Origin: Blastococcus saxobsidens
GTDB taxonomy: Bacteria > Actinomycetota > Actinomycetes > Mycobacteriales > Geodermatophilaceae
NCBI RefSeq assembly: GCF_002938435.1
Contig: NZ_POQT01000008.1
Span: 62,001-126,000, forward strand
Direction: 5' to 3'
Length of the DNA stretch: 64,000 nt
Position 1 is the first letter of the stretch; every line of letters begins with the position of its first letter. Positions 25,788 through 34,008 of this stretch are shown here, piece after piece. The notes under the pieces were generated by a model. The model was not told the DNA's origin, did no database searches, and saw only the letters and a list, made by a program, of their open reading frames with translations. A program made the translations under genes and the position numbers.

Positions 25788-26136
25788 CCGCCCGCAGCTC
25801 CGCGAGGAACTCCTCCTCGGTCATGCCGGTGAACACGCCACCGAGGTACTGCATCGAGCGGCCGTCCATCATGGCCAGCTTGTAGACGTAGAAGATGCTC
25901 CCGCCGAGGTCGATCATCGCCGTCCAGTCGCGGTCGAGGACGGCCTGCGTCTGCTCGGGCGCGAGCTGGAACTCCGCACAGTAGGCGGCCTCGTCGGCGG
26001 AGAAGCGCTCGCGGTTCTCCGCCGAGCGGAAGCTCATCAGCATCTTGTTCAGCCGCAGACCGCGCCGGCTGGTCTGCCCGTCGAAGATCGGCGTCCCCGG
26101 CACGTTCAGCCGGCCGCCCGTCTCGTTCGTGCTCAT
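25771..26136 (-). CDS. ligA: LigA-type extradiol dioxygenase alpha subunit
   Basis: A 121-residue all-helical small subunit. RLNKMLMSFRSAENRERFSA and AYCAEFQLAPEQTQAVLDRD, then DLGGSIFYVYKLAMMDGRSM and GMTEEEFLAELR match protocatechuate 4,5-dioxygenase alpha chains, which cover the LigB active site. ATG 26136 follows AAGGGA; upstream in-frame starts would add a Pro/Ala-rich tail of no known role. Co-transcribed with ligB. Confidence 0.92.
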   Translation of the reverse strand: MSTNETGGRLNVPGTPIFDGQTSRRGLRLNKMLMSFRSAENRERFSADEAAYCAEFQLAPEQTQAVLDRDWTAMIDLGGSIFYVYKLAMMDGRSMQYLGGVFTGMTEEEFLAELRAGGRRG

Positions 26137-26186
26137 CGGGGATCCCTTGATCGGAGGGGAGGGCGGGGCGACCGCCACGGCCGTCG

Positions 26187-26468
26187 TCACGACGTCCGCT
26201 CCTGCGGGTGGGTGGCCAGCGCCTCGACGTGGACGTCCAGCCACGGTGCCATGGGCAGCGACATGAGGGCGTCGTGCAGCGCGGCCGGGTCCTCGGCCTC
26301 GTAGAGGCCGACCGTCGCATTGCGGCCGGGCACCCGCCAGAGGCGCTTGAGCACACCCTCGGCGCGCAGCTCCATGGCCCGCGTCCGCTCCCCGGCGCGC
26401 AGCTCCTCGCGGCGCTCCGCGGGGGTGTCGGCCGGCAGCCGGTTCTCCGACCGGACCAGGAACTCCAC
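26187..26468 (-). CDS. Muconolactone isomerase-like protein (CatC fold)
   Basis: A 93-residue protein of the usual CatC length. VEFLVRSENRLPADTP at the start, the MELRAEGVLKRLWRVPGRN strand and LHDALMSLPMAPWLDVHVEAL give the ferredoxin-like fold of muconolactone delta-isomerase. No catechol ortho-cleavage gene is nearby, so an isomerase on another ring-fission product is more plausible. GTG 26468 begins one base after the preceding stop. Confidence 0.82.
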   Translation of the reverse strand: MEFLVRSENRLPADTPAERREELRAGERTRAMELRAEGVLKRLWRVPGRNATVGLYEAEDPAALHDALMSLPMAPWLDVHVEALATHPQERTS

Positions 26469-26469
26469 G

Positions 26470-27207
26470 TCAGACCCCCGTCTCACGCCGCGTGGCCGAC
26501 GATCGGCCGGCGATGTCGAGCAGTGCGGCGGCCAGCTCCGCCGGCGCGGTGACCATCGCCTCGTGCCCGGTGTCCAGCTCGTGCACCGGCCAGCCCCTCT
26601 CCCGGGCGCGGTCGGCCTGCGCGGCGAACACCCGCATCCAGCTCACGCACTCGATGAACGCCGCGGGCACCTGGTCGACGGCGCCGGTGAGGCGCAGGGC
26701 GTCGGTGTAGGTCTTCCACGGGTGTGCGGTGAGCTTCGGCGTGAGCCAGTCGACGTCGGCCTGCTCGGTCACCCCGAGCACCGACAGCTTCCGCACCGCC
26801 ACCAGCCAGCCGAAGCCCTGCTCGGCGGCGGACCCGGCCCAGTGGTGCTCCACGGTCTCGGGCAGCAGGTCGCGCGCCGCCTCGCCGTCGGCACCGACGA
26901 AGGCGTCCAGGTAGACGCGCTGCGCCACGGCCGCCGGGCGGCGATCGGCCACGGCGGTGACGACCTGGCCGGCGTAGGAGTGCCCGACCAGGACGACGTC
27001 CTCCAGACCCAGGACGTCGATCAGCCGGACGACGTCCTCGACGTGGGTCTCCAGGCCGACCGTCGGCGACAGCAGGTGCGCCCGCTCGGACAGGCCGGTG
27101 AGCGTCGGGGCGTGCACGGCGTGCCCGGCCTCGCGGAGGAGGGGGGTCACGCGGTCCCAGCACCAGCCGCCGTGCCAGGCCCCGTGGACCAGGACGAAGG
27201 TGCTCAT
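26470..27207 (-). CDS. Alpha/beta hydrolase, salicylate-esterase/hydroxynitrile-lyase-like
   Basis: A 245-residue compact alpha/beta hydrolase. FVLVHGAWHGGWCWDRVTPL is the oxyanion loop, GHSYAGQVVTAVADR the nucleophile elbow (Ser near 77) and LDTGHEAMVTAP the catalytic histidine. The lack of a large cap domain and the GAWHGGWCW start are typical of the MES/hydroxynitrile-lyase group that acts on aromatic methyl esters or similar small esters. Inside the ligM-ligAB string it could release an aromatic acid from an ester or act on a ring-fission lactone. Confidence 0.82.
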   Translation of the reverse strand: MSTFVLVHGAWHGGWCWDRVTPLLREAGHAVHAPTLTGLSERAHLLSPTVGLETHVEDVVRLIDVLGLEDVVLVGHSYAGQVVTAVADRRPAAVAQRVYLDAFVGADGEAARDLLPETVEHHWAGSAAEQGFGWLVAVRKLSVLGVTEQADVDWLTPKLTAHPWKTYTDALRLTGAVDQVPAAFIECVSWMRVFAAQADRARERGWPVHELDTGHEAMVTAPAELAAALLDIAGRSSATRRETGV

Positions 27208-27383
27208 GCGGCTGCGCCCTCCAGGGGGTCGGTCATCGCGGACGTGGGGTGGCTCACGTCCACGCTACGGACGGCGGCCTGACGGCGGATCGGCGCGATG
27301 TCAGGGCCACCGCCGCCGTTGCCGCCCGGCCCGCGTACGTCATCTGTCGTGGATGCGGACGCGGGACCGGGCGGGCCGCCGGC

Positions 27384-28745
27384 TCAGCGTGCCCGGTAGT
27401 TCTCCCGGGCGAAGTCCACGAACGGCACGGGTGCCACCGTGGCCCGGATCTCCACCTGGCGGTGATCCTCGACGGCCGGCTTGGCCGACACCGGGTGCTC
27501 GCCCCACAGCACGGTCACCTCGGTGCCGGGCTCGGCGAGCTCCGCCTCGACGACGGCCAGGGAGACCAGCGCGCGCTCGTTGGCCAGGTAGCCGCAGTCC
27601 AGCGACAGACCCACCCGCCGGCCGTCCACGAGCACCTTGTCCTCGTGGTGGGTGGCGTACCGGATCTTCGGCAGGTCCATGAACTTCGCGCCCGGACCCG
27701 GGAGGAACAGCGAACCGAGCGCCTCGGCGACGTCGTCGGCGTTCCACACGAGGGTCACCTTCGTGCGCGACGGCGCCTGCGCCAGCTGCTCGAGGGCCTC
27801 CCGGCCGACGAACTCGTGGTCGAAGCGGACGGTCTTGCCGTACCCGACCTCGTACGGGGTGAGGCAGTAGTCGCGGATGTCGGCGGAGTCCATGCTGCCG
27901 CCGATGGAACCGACCTTCGCGGCCGGCAGCCACTCCCGGTACTCCTTCATGAGCGGGTCGTCGGAGAAGAGCGCCGCCATGGGTGCGGGCACCCACCCGG
28001 ACTCCAGGTTGGCCGTGGAGTAGGCCTTGGCGCCGACGCGCACCAGGCCGTGCGCCTTCCCGGCCTCCAGCAGCGCCGAGAGGACGGCGTCCCCGTCCTC
28101 CCAGGGGCCGAAGAGCTCGAAGCCGGGCTGCCCGGCCATGCCGTGCCGCAGCGCGCGCACGCGGCGACCCGCGATCGTGAACTCGGCCATGTGGAAGAAC
28201 TTCACGTCGGGGAGGGGGGCGCCGGTCACCTGCTCGACCAGCGCGGCGGCGGTCGGCCCCTGCAGCTCGTAGCGGTAGAGCCTCGGCGGCCCCGACCTGC
28301 GGACCGCGGAGTTGTCGTCGCGCTCCGCGGTGGCGTCGTAGTCCCCGCGCGCCAGGTGGAAGGTCACCCAGTCGATGACCATCGGGTGCCCGACGAGGTC
28401 GAAGAGCTCGTCCTCGAGGTGGAAGAGGATGGCGTCCCCGATGAGGTGCCCCTCCGGGTTCACCGCGACGAACTGCTTGGCCTTCCCGACGCCGAAGTTC
28501 GCGAAGGAGTTGACGCCGACGTCGCTGAGCAGGCGCAGTGCGTCGGGGCCGGAGATGAACAGGTCGGTCATGTGGTGGGACTGGTCGAGCAGGGCGCAGC
28601 TCTCCACCCAGGAGCGCTGCTCGGAGCGCCAGTTGGTGAACTCCGGCTGCACCGGGAAGGTGCTCGGCGGGAAGCTCAGGTTGCGGAGCAGCTCGACCGG
28701 GCTCCCGGCACGGGCGAGGGCGGCGGCAAGACAATCGGGCGACAT
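27384..28745 (-). CDS. ligM: Tetrahydrofolate-dependent aromatic O-demethylase (LigM/DesA type)
   Basis: A 453-residue protein of the GcvT aminomethyltransferase fold that moves an aryl O-methyl group to THF. LigM/DesA signatures: EFTNWRSEQRSWVESCALLD, QSHHMTDLF, FHMAEFTIAGRRVRALRHGM, YSTANLESGWVPAPM and YCLTPYEVGYGKTVRFDHEF. Length fits LigM (about 470). Glycine-cleavage T proteins are shorter and no gcvH or gcvP is near. It is followed by ligAB, metF, purU and folD, exactly what is needed to use the demethylated ring and to recycle methyl-THF. Substrate (vanillate, syringate or 3-O-methylgallate) cannot be told apart by eye. A second paralogue lies at 46248-47648. Confidence 0.9.
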   Translation of the reverse strand: MSPDCLAAALARAGSPVELLRNLSFPPSTFPVQPEFTNWRSEQRSWVESCALLDQSHHMTDLFISGPDALRLLSDVGVNSFANFGVGKAKQFVAVNPEGHLIGDAILFHLEDELFDLVGHPMVIDWVTFHLARGDYDATAERDDNSAVRRSGPPRLYRYELQGPTAAALVEQVTGAPLPDVKFFHMAEFTIAGRRVRALRHGMAGQPGFELFGPWEDGDAVLSALLEAGKAHGLVRVGAKAYSTANLESGWVPAPMAALFSDDPLMKEYREWLPAAKVGSIGGSMDSADIRDYCLTPYEVGYGKTVRFDHEFVGREALEQLAQAPSRTKVTLVWNADDVAEALGSLFLPGPGAKFMDLPKIRYATHHEDKVLVDGRRVGLSLDCGYLANERALVSLAVVEAELAEPGTEVTVLWGEHPVSAKPAVEDHRQVEIRATVAPVPFVDFARENYRAR

Positions 28746-28833
28746 GGGCGGGACCTTCCGTCGGACGGGGACCGGACGACGCCGGCCGCGGATGCGCCGG
28801 GGCCTGTGCCGCGCCCGGCCTTGCTGATCGACA

Positions 28834-28867
28834 AGCTAGGGAGTCCCGCCGGCCGCGGGATCCCGCG
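28834..28867 (-). promoter_or_regulatory. Candidate ligM promoter with a perfect 14-bp palindrome
   Basis: CGCGGGATCCCGCG (28854-28867) is a perfect palindrome. On the minus strand TAGCTT (28839-28834) fits a -10 box, and the palindrome would lie over the -35 position. It is in the 227-bp gap between the P450 and ligM genes, the only sizeable break in the string. No matching copy was noticed elsewhere in the window. Confidence 0.4.
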
Positions 28868-28972
28868 AATGACGCATCCGGGGAGCGACGAGTCGTGATC
28901 TCCGTGCGACATCCGACGTAGCGGGGGGCGCACTCCCGGAGCGGACCGGCCGGGCGGGACGCGCTCGCGCGA

Positions 28973-30184
28973 TCAGTCGAGGGCCACCCGCACCGGCAGG
29001 CGCTCGAACGCGCGCAGCGTGTTGTTGTGGTGCCGCACGGGAGGCCCGTCGAGCTCGATGGTGGAGACCCGTCGGGCCAGCGCCGTCAGGATCGACTCGG
29101 CCTCCAGGCGGGCGACGTGCTGGCCGACGCACTGGTGGATGCCCATGCCGAAGCCGACGTGGCCCGAGGGGTCGCGCGACAGGTCGAAGCGGTCCGGGTC
29201 CGCCCACCGGCGCGGATCGCGGTTCGCCGCGGCCAGGAACATGAGGATCTTGCGGCCCTCGGGGATGACGACGTCGCCGATCCGCACCTCGGTGGTCGCC
29301 GTCCGGAAGAAGGTCTGGACCGGCGACTCCAGGCGCACCGCCTCGTCGAACGCGACGCGGGCGAGCGACGGCTCCTCGCGCAGCCGCCGCCACTGGTCCG
29401 GGTGGGTGGCGAAGGAGTGCAGGATCGCGGAGATGCCGTGCACGGTCGTGTCGACGCCGGCCGTCAGCAGCGACCGGACCACGAGCGGAGCCTGCTCGGG
29501 GGTGATGTCGCCGCGGTCGCTGGCGGCCCAGATGTCCGCGCCGAAGCCCGTCGGTGCCAGCACGTCCCGCTGGCACTGGGCGTTCACCCAGGCCGACAGC
29601 TCGGCCACCCGGGGCGCTCCCCTGGCGACCAGGTCGTTGGCCGGGCCGAACGCGTTGAACGCGTGGTCGCCGTAGGGGAGCAGCTTCTCCCGCCCGTCCT
29701 GCGGGATGCCGACGGCGTCGGGGAACACCCGCAGCGGGAAGGTGGCGGCCAGGTCCGCGACGGCGTCGAAGGAGGTCCCACGGGAGAGGACCTCGTCGAC
29801 GAGCGCGTCGGCGTCGGCCGCCCAGCCGTCGCGCAGCCGGCGCAGCGCCCGGGGACCGAGCACCTTCTGCAGCACCCGGCGAGGGGCGTCGTGCCGCGGC
29901 GGGTCGGCCTCCAGCAGCAGGCTCGGCGGCCGCCACGGCTCCTCGTACCGGAAGTTCGACAACCCCACGCCGGCCGAGGACTGGAAGTCCTGCCAGTTCA
30001 CCAGGGCGGCGTGCACGTCGTCGTAGCGGGCCAGCGCGAAGACGTCGTACCTGCTGAGGAAGACCACCGGCCCGGCCTCGCGCAGGGCCGCGTGCATCGG
30101 CAGCGGGTCCTCCAGCACGTCGTGGGAGAACGGGTCGACGTCGCTGGTCGGTGCGGTGGTGCCGGTGGGGACGGTGGCGGTCAC
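28973..30184 (-). CDS. Cytochrome P450
   Basis: A 403-residue soluble bacterial P450. I-helix oxygen-activation motif SLLTAGVDTTVHGI, ExxR in FDEAVRLESP, and heme loop HVGFGMGIHQCVGQHVARLE with the cysteine ligand. QTFFRTATTEVRIGDVVIPEG precedes it. GTG 30184 has GAGGAG upstream; the longer frame adds only Ser/Thr-rich residues. The reductase gene lies 26 bp upstream in the same direction. Next to LigM an aromatic substrate is likely, for instance oxidative O-demethylation like CYP199 or GcoA enzymes, but that is inference. Confidence 0.92.
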   Translation of the reverse strand: MTATVPTGTTAPTSDVDPFSHDVLEDPLPMHAALREAGPVVFLSRYDVFALARYDDVHAALVNWQDFQSSAGVGLSNFRYEEPWRPPSLLLEADPPRHDAPRRVLQKVLGPRALRRLRDGWAADADALVDEVLSRGTSFDAVADLAATFPLRVFPDAVGIPQDGREKLLPYGDHAFNAFGPANDLVARGAPRVAELSAWVNAQCQRDVLAPTGFGADIWAASDRGDITPEQAPLVVRSLLTAGVDTTVHGISAILHSFATHPDQWRRLREEPSLARVAFDEAVRLESPVQTFFRTATTEVRIGDVVIPEGRKILMFLAAANRDPRRWADPDRFDLSRDPSGHVGFGMGIHQCVGQHVARLEAESILTALARRVSTIELDGPPVRHHNNTLRAFERLPVRVALD

Positions 30185-30209
30185 GGGGAGCTCCTCGGGT
30201 GCCGGGGGG

Positions 30210-31187
30210 TCAGAGGTCGAGGACGAGGCGGTCGTCCCGGGAGCGGGAGACGCAGACGTACATGCAGTCGTCGGCCGCGCGCTCGTCGTCGTCGAGCAGG
30301 GCGTCACGGTGGTCGGGCCGGCCGGCCAGCACCGTGACCTCGCAGGTGCCGCACACCCCGCGCCGACAGGAGGACAGCACCTCGACGCCGACCCGGCCGA
30401 GCGCCTCGAGCACCGTCACGTCCGGTGTCACGGTCACCGTCGTGCCGGTGCGGGCGAGCTCCACCTCGAACGGCGCGACGCGCGCCGGCGCGCCCGCGTC
30501 GTCGGCGACGAACCGCTCGACCCGCAGGCTGTGCGGCGGCCAGTAGGCGCAGGTCCGCTCCATGGCTGCGAGCAGGGGGGCCGGTCCGCAGGAGTAGATC
30601 CGGACGCCCGCGCGCGGCTCGTCCAGGAAGCCGGGGAGGTCGAGCAGGCCGTACTCGTCCTGGGGCCGGACCAGGACCTTGTCGCCGTAGGGGGCCAGCT
30701 CGTCGAGGAAGGCCATCGAGCTGCGGTGCCGGCCCCCGTAGAGCAGTCGCCAGCCGGCGCCGAGCAGCTCGGCCTGGTGCACCATCGGCAGGATCGGGGT
30801 GATCCCGATGCCGCCCGCGACGAAGAGGTACTCCTCCGACGGCACGAGCGGGAAGTTGTTGCGCGGGCCGCCCACCCCCACCAGGTCGCCCACCCGCAGC
30901 TGGTCGTGCACGTAGGCGGAGCCGCCCCGGCTCTCCGGCTCGAGCAGCACGCCCACCCGATAGCTGCCGGCGTCCCACCGGTCACCGCAGAGCGAGTACT
31001 GCCGGGTCAGCCCGTTCGGCAGGATCAGGTCGATGTGCGAGCCGGGCGTCCAGTCGCGCAGCCGGTCGCCGGACGGCGAGGCGAGCTCCAGGGTCAGGAC
31101 GCCGTCGGCCTGCAGCTGCTTGCCGGTCACCCGCAGGCTGGCCACGGCATCGGCCACGGCCGCGGGAGCCGGGGAGGTGGCGGTCAT
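30210..31187 (-). CDS. Phthalate-dioxygenase-reductase-type oxidoreductase (VanB-like)
   Basis: A 325-residue electron carrier in the order flavin domain, NAD domain, C-terminal plant-type [2Fe-2S] domain. Flavin site LTRQYSLCGDR; NAD site LFVAGGIGITPILPM; cluster CRRGVCGTC with the fourth Cys in MYVCVSRS. Such proteins normally serve Rieske oxygenases such as VanA, but none is encoded nearby, so the adjacent P450 is the obvious partner. ATG 31187 faces the divergent IclR gene across 77 bp. Confidence 0.92.
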   Translation of the reverse strand: MTATSPAPAAVADAVASLRVTGKQLQADGVLTLELASPSGDRLRDWTPGSHIDLILPNGLTRQYSLCGDRWDAGSYRVGVLLEPESRGGSAYVHDQLRVGDLVGVGGPRNNFPLVPSEEYLFVAGGIGITPILPMVHQAELLGAGWRLLYGGRHRSSMAFLDELAPYGDKVLVRPQDEYGLLDLPGFLDEPRAGVRIYSCGPAPLLAAMERTCAYWPPHSLRVERFVADDAGAPARVAPFEVELARTGTTVTVTPDVTVLEALGRVGVEVLSSCRRGVCGTCEVTVLAGRPDHRDALLDDDERAADDCMYVCVSRSRDDRLVLDL

Positions 31188-31226
31188 GGGGGCAGCGTGC
31201 TCCGGAAGGGTGTGACGTGCGAAACA

Positions 31227-31258
31227 GTCTCTCAATGGTCGAGACGCTGTGCCACGAT
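31227..31258. promoter_or_regulatory. Inverted repeat and TGTGCCACGA element between reductase and IclR genes
   Basis: GTCTC (31227-31231) and GAGAC (31241-31245) form an inverted repeat. Next to it TGTGCCACGA (31248-31257) equals the left ten bases of the palindrome at 43383-43396. The block lies in the 77-bp divergent region, six to forty bases before the IclR start. It is a likely IclR binding region controlling both directions. Confidence 0.5.
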
Positions 31259-31264
31259 GCGCCC

Positions 31265-32035
31265 ATGCCGCGCACGCCGACCGGTGAGTCCTCCCTGGCG
31301 CGGGCGGTCCGGGTGCTCGACGCCTTCACCGCCGACCAGCCGGCGCTCCGGGTCTCCGAGATCGCCCGGCGGTCGGGGCTGCACATCGCCACCGCATCAC
31401 GGATCGTCGGCCACCTCGTGGCGGAGGGGCTGCTCGCGCGGGGCTCGGACGGCAGCGTGCGGGTGGGCATGCGGCTGTGGGAGCTGGCCTCGCGCGCTGC
31501 CCCTGCCCGCTCGTTCCGGGACGCCGCGATGCCGTTCCTCGAGGACCTGCACGCCGTCGTCGGCCACCACGCGCAGCTGGCCGTCCGGAACGGCGAGGAG
31601 GTCCTCTTCGTCGAGCGGCTCTCCGCGCGCGACGCCGTCGTCAACTTCTCCCGCATCGCCGGCCGGCTCCCGCTGCACCTCTCCTCCTCCGGCGTGGTGC
31701 TCCTCGCCTACGGCCCGCCCGACGTGCGGGAGCGCGTGCTGAGCCGGCCGCTGGAGGCGGCCACCCCGGCGACCATCACCTCGCCCGAGCGGCTGCGGGC
31801 GGTGCTGGCGCAGGTGCGCCAGCAGGGCTACGCGCTCCTCCCGGGGCACGTCCACGAGGATGCGACGGGGATCGCCGTGCCGGTGCGCAACGGGATGGGC
31901 GAGGTGGTGGCGGCCCTGTCGGTCATCGTCCCGAACGACGACCGGGCCGCCTCGGCGGTCCCCGTCCTGCTGGCCACCGCCCGGGGGATCAGCCGGGTCC
32001 TGGGCGAGGCGCCGGAACCGTTCGAGGCCTCCTGA
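31265..32035 (+). CDS. IclR family transcriptional regulator
   Basis: A 256-residue regulator: winged HTH in residues 8-70 (LARAVRVLDAFTADQPALRV, SGLHIATASRIVGHLVAEG) and an effector domain with HLSSSGVVLLAYGPPD and GYALLPGHVHEDATGIAVPV, typical of PcaR/PobR-like IclR proteins that sense aromatic acids. ATG 31265 is preferred; the earlier in-frame start would run through the operator. Divergent from the P450/LigM string, which it probably controls. Confidence 0.9.
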   Translation: MPRTPTGESSLARAVRVLDAFTADQPALRVSEIARRSGLHIATASRIVGHLVAEGLLARGSDGSVRVGMRLWELASRAAPARSFRDAAMPFLEDLHAVVGHHAQLAVRNGEEVLFVERLSARDAVVNFSRIAGRLPLHLSSSGVVLLAYGPPDVRERVLSRPLEAATPATITSPERLRAVLAQVRQQGYALLPGHVHEDATGIAVPVRNGMGEVVAALSVIVPNDDRAASAVPVLLATARGISRVLGEAPEPFEAS

Positions 32036-32084
32036 CGCCGCGAGCGCTCCTGCTGCGGCACCCGGTGGATGGCACGATGCGGCC

Positions 32085-32954
32085 ATGGCCGTGCCAGAGG
32101 GAACTGCCCGGCGGGGCGGCACGGCCTTCGTCCTCGGTGGCGGCGGCGTCCTCGGCGCGGCCGAGGTCGGGATGCTGCAGGCGCTGGCCGAGCGCGGGAT
32201 CCGCCCCGACCTGGTCGTCGGCACGTCCGTGGGGGCGATCAACGGCGCACTCGTCGCCGCCGATCCCGGCCCGGACGCGGTGCGGCGGCTGCGCGCCGTG
32301 TGGGCGGAGCTGACCTCGCAGAACATCTTCGCCGGATCGCTGCTCGGCCGGGTGGGCACCCTGGTCCGGACCCGCACGCACGTGCACCCCTCCGGGCCGC
32401 TGCGGGACCTGCTCGACGCGCACCTGCCGGCGCGGACCTTCGCCGACCTGGCCGTTCCGTTCCAGTGCGTCGCGGCGAGCGTCGAGCGGGCCGCCGAGCA
32501 CTGGTTCACCGACGGTGCGCTGGTCGACGCCGTCCTCGCTTCCTGCGCGGTGCCCGGCCTGCTGCCGCCGGTGCGGCTCGGGGGCGAGCACTTCCTCGAC
32601 GGCGGGCTGGTCCACAGCATCCCGGTCGGCCGGGCCGTCGCCCTCGGGGCCGGCACCGTCTACGTGCTGCACGTCGGCCGGATCGATCGTCCGCTCCGGG
32701 CACCGACCCGGCCCTGGGAGGTGGCGACGGTCGCCTTCGAGATCGCCCGCCGCCACCGCTACGCCGCCGACCTGGCCGCGCTGCCGCCGGGTGTCACGGT
32801 GCACGTCCTGCCCGCGGGGGACGCGGCACCGCCCGGCACCGCCAACCTGCGGTACCGCGACTTCTCCGGCGTCGCCGACCGCATCGACCGGGCCCACGCC
32901 GCGGCCGCCGGCTACCTGGAGCAGGTGGCCACGGCGACGGACGGGGAGGCCTGA
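32085..32954 (+). CDS. Patatin-like phospholipase
   Basis: A 289-residue acyl hydrolase with the patatin Ser-Asp dyad. Glycine loop FVLGGGGVLGAAEVGML, nucleophile GTSVGAING (Ser near residue 48), and the aspartate in FLDGGLVHSIPVG. Short bacterial forms act on phospholipid or other acyl esters. An acyltransferase gene starts two bases after its stop, so the pair may remodel lipids. No sign of export. Confidence 0.88.
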   Translation: MAVPEGTARRGGTAFVLGGGGVLGAAEVGMLQALAERGIRPDLVVGTSVGAINGALVAADPGPDAVRRLRAVWAELTSQNIFAGSLLGRVGTLVRTRTHVHPSGPLRDLLDAHLPARTFADLAVPFQCVAASVERAAEHWFTDGALVDAVLASCAVPGLLPPVRLGGEHFLDGGLVHSIPVGRAVALGAGTVYVLHVGRIDRPLRAPTRPWEVATVAFEIARRHRYAADLAALPPGVTVHVLPAGDAAPPGTANLRYRDFSGVADRIDRAHAAAAGYLEQVATATDGEA

Positions 32955-32955
32955 G

Positions 32956-34008
32956 GTGCTCCCCCCGCGCCCGGTGCGCCGGCTCGGCGGACTGCTCCTG
33001 CTCGGCACCCTCGTGGCCGCGGTGCTCGCCCTGCCCGTCCTCGTCGTCGGAGCGGCGATCTCCTCGGCGTTCCTGCCCGGCCGGTGGCGGGCGCTGCGGC
33101 TGCTGTGCTTCGCGCTGGTGTACCTCGCGGTGGAGGTCCTCGCGCTCGTGGCGGCGGGGGTGCTGTGGGTGCTCGCCGGCTTCGGCCGCCGGCTGGGCAC
33201 GGCGCGGTCCCGGCGGGCGCACTACACCGTGCTGCGACTCGTCCTCGACGCGGTCATGGCTGCGGCGCAGCGGCTGTTCGCGCTCCGGATCGTGACCGAC
33301 GGGACGTCCTGGTCACCGCTCGACGACGGGGTGCCCGGCTCGACGAACGCCATGGTGGTGCTGTCCCGGCACGCCGGCCCGGGCGACTCGCTGCTGCTGG
33401 TGCACACCCTGATGAACCGCGACCACCTGCGGCAGCCGCGGATCGTGCTCAAGGACGTCCTGCAGCTGGACCCGCTGATCGACGTCTACCTCAACCGGCT
33501 GCCGAACTCCTTCGTCGCGTCCGACCCCGCCGGACGAGCGCGGGCCGCGGAGGCGGTCGCGGACCTCGCCCGCGACCTGGGCGAGGAGGACGCGCTGCTG
33601 ATCTTCCCAGAGGGTGCGAACTTCACCCCGCAGCGCCGGTTCCGGGCCATCCAGCGGCTGCGGGACCGGTCCCTCGCATCGGCGGTGCGCCGGGCGGAGG
33701 CCCTGCAGCACCTGCTGCCACCGCGGCCGGCGGGCGTCACCGCGGCCCTGCGGGCGGCTCCGCACGCCGACGTCGTGTTCGTCGCGCACACCGGGCTGGA
33801 GCACCTGAGCACGGCACGGGACCTGTGGCGGGGCCTGCCCATGGACAAGACCCTGCACCTGCGGTGGTGGTTCGTGCCGGCCGCGGACGTGCCCGCGGAC
33901 GACGCCGAGCTCCGGGAGTGGCTGTACTCCTGGTGGGACACCGTCGACTGCTGGATCCGGACCACGCAGCAGCAGCGAGCGGAGGACCCGCCGGTCAGCC
34001 TCCGCTGA
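32956..34008 (+). CDS. PlsC-like membrane acyltransferase
   Basis: A 350-residue protein with two N-terminal helices (about 13-35 and 48-75) and an acyltransferase domain. The HX4D box appears as SRHAGPGDSLLL, and the FPEG box as LLIFPEGANFTPQR. This is the 1-acylglycerol-3-phosphate acyltransferase superfamily, longer than PlsC itself. GTG 32956 starts directly after the patatin stop. The 3' end overlaps the convergent hydrolase by 14 bp. Confidence 0.85.
   Translation: MLPPRPVRRLGGLLLLGTLVAAVLALPVLVVGAAISSAFLPGRWRALRLLCFALVYLAVEVLALVAAGVLWVLAGFGRRLGTARSRRAHYTVLRLVLDAVMAAAQRLFALRIVTDGTSWSPLDDGVPGSTNAMVVLSRHAGPGDSLLLVHTLMNRDHLRQPRIVLKDVLQLDPLIDVYLNRLPNSFVASDPAGRARAAEAVADLARDLGEEDALLIFPEGANFTPQRRFRAIQRLRDRSLASAVRRAEALQHLLPPRPAGVTAALRAAPHADVVFVAHTGLEHLSTARDLWRGLPMDKTLHLRWWFVPAADVPADDAELREWLYSWWDTVDCWIRTTQQQRAEDPPVSLR

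Noticed and set aside
26187-26468. CatC-like gene as evidence for catechol ortho-cleavage
   Set aside because: No catechol 1,2-dioxygenase or muconate cycloisomerase is in the window; the surrounding genes are meta-cleavage type.
27384-28745. Reading the LigM-like gene as glycine-cleavage T protein
   Set aside because: Too long for GcvT, no gcvH or gcvP near, and the EFTNWRSEQ and QSHHM landmarks fit aryl O-demethylases. The ligAB-metF context agrees.
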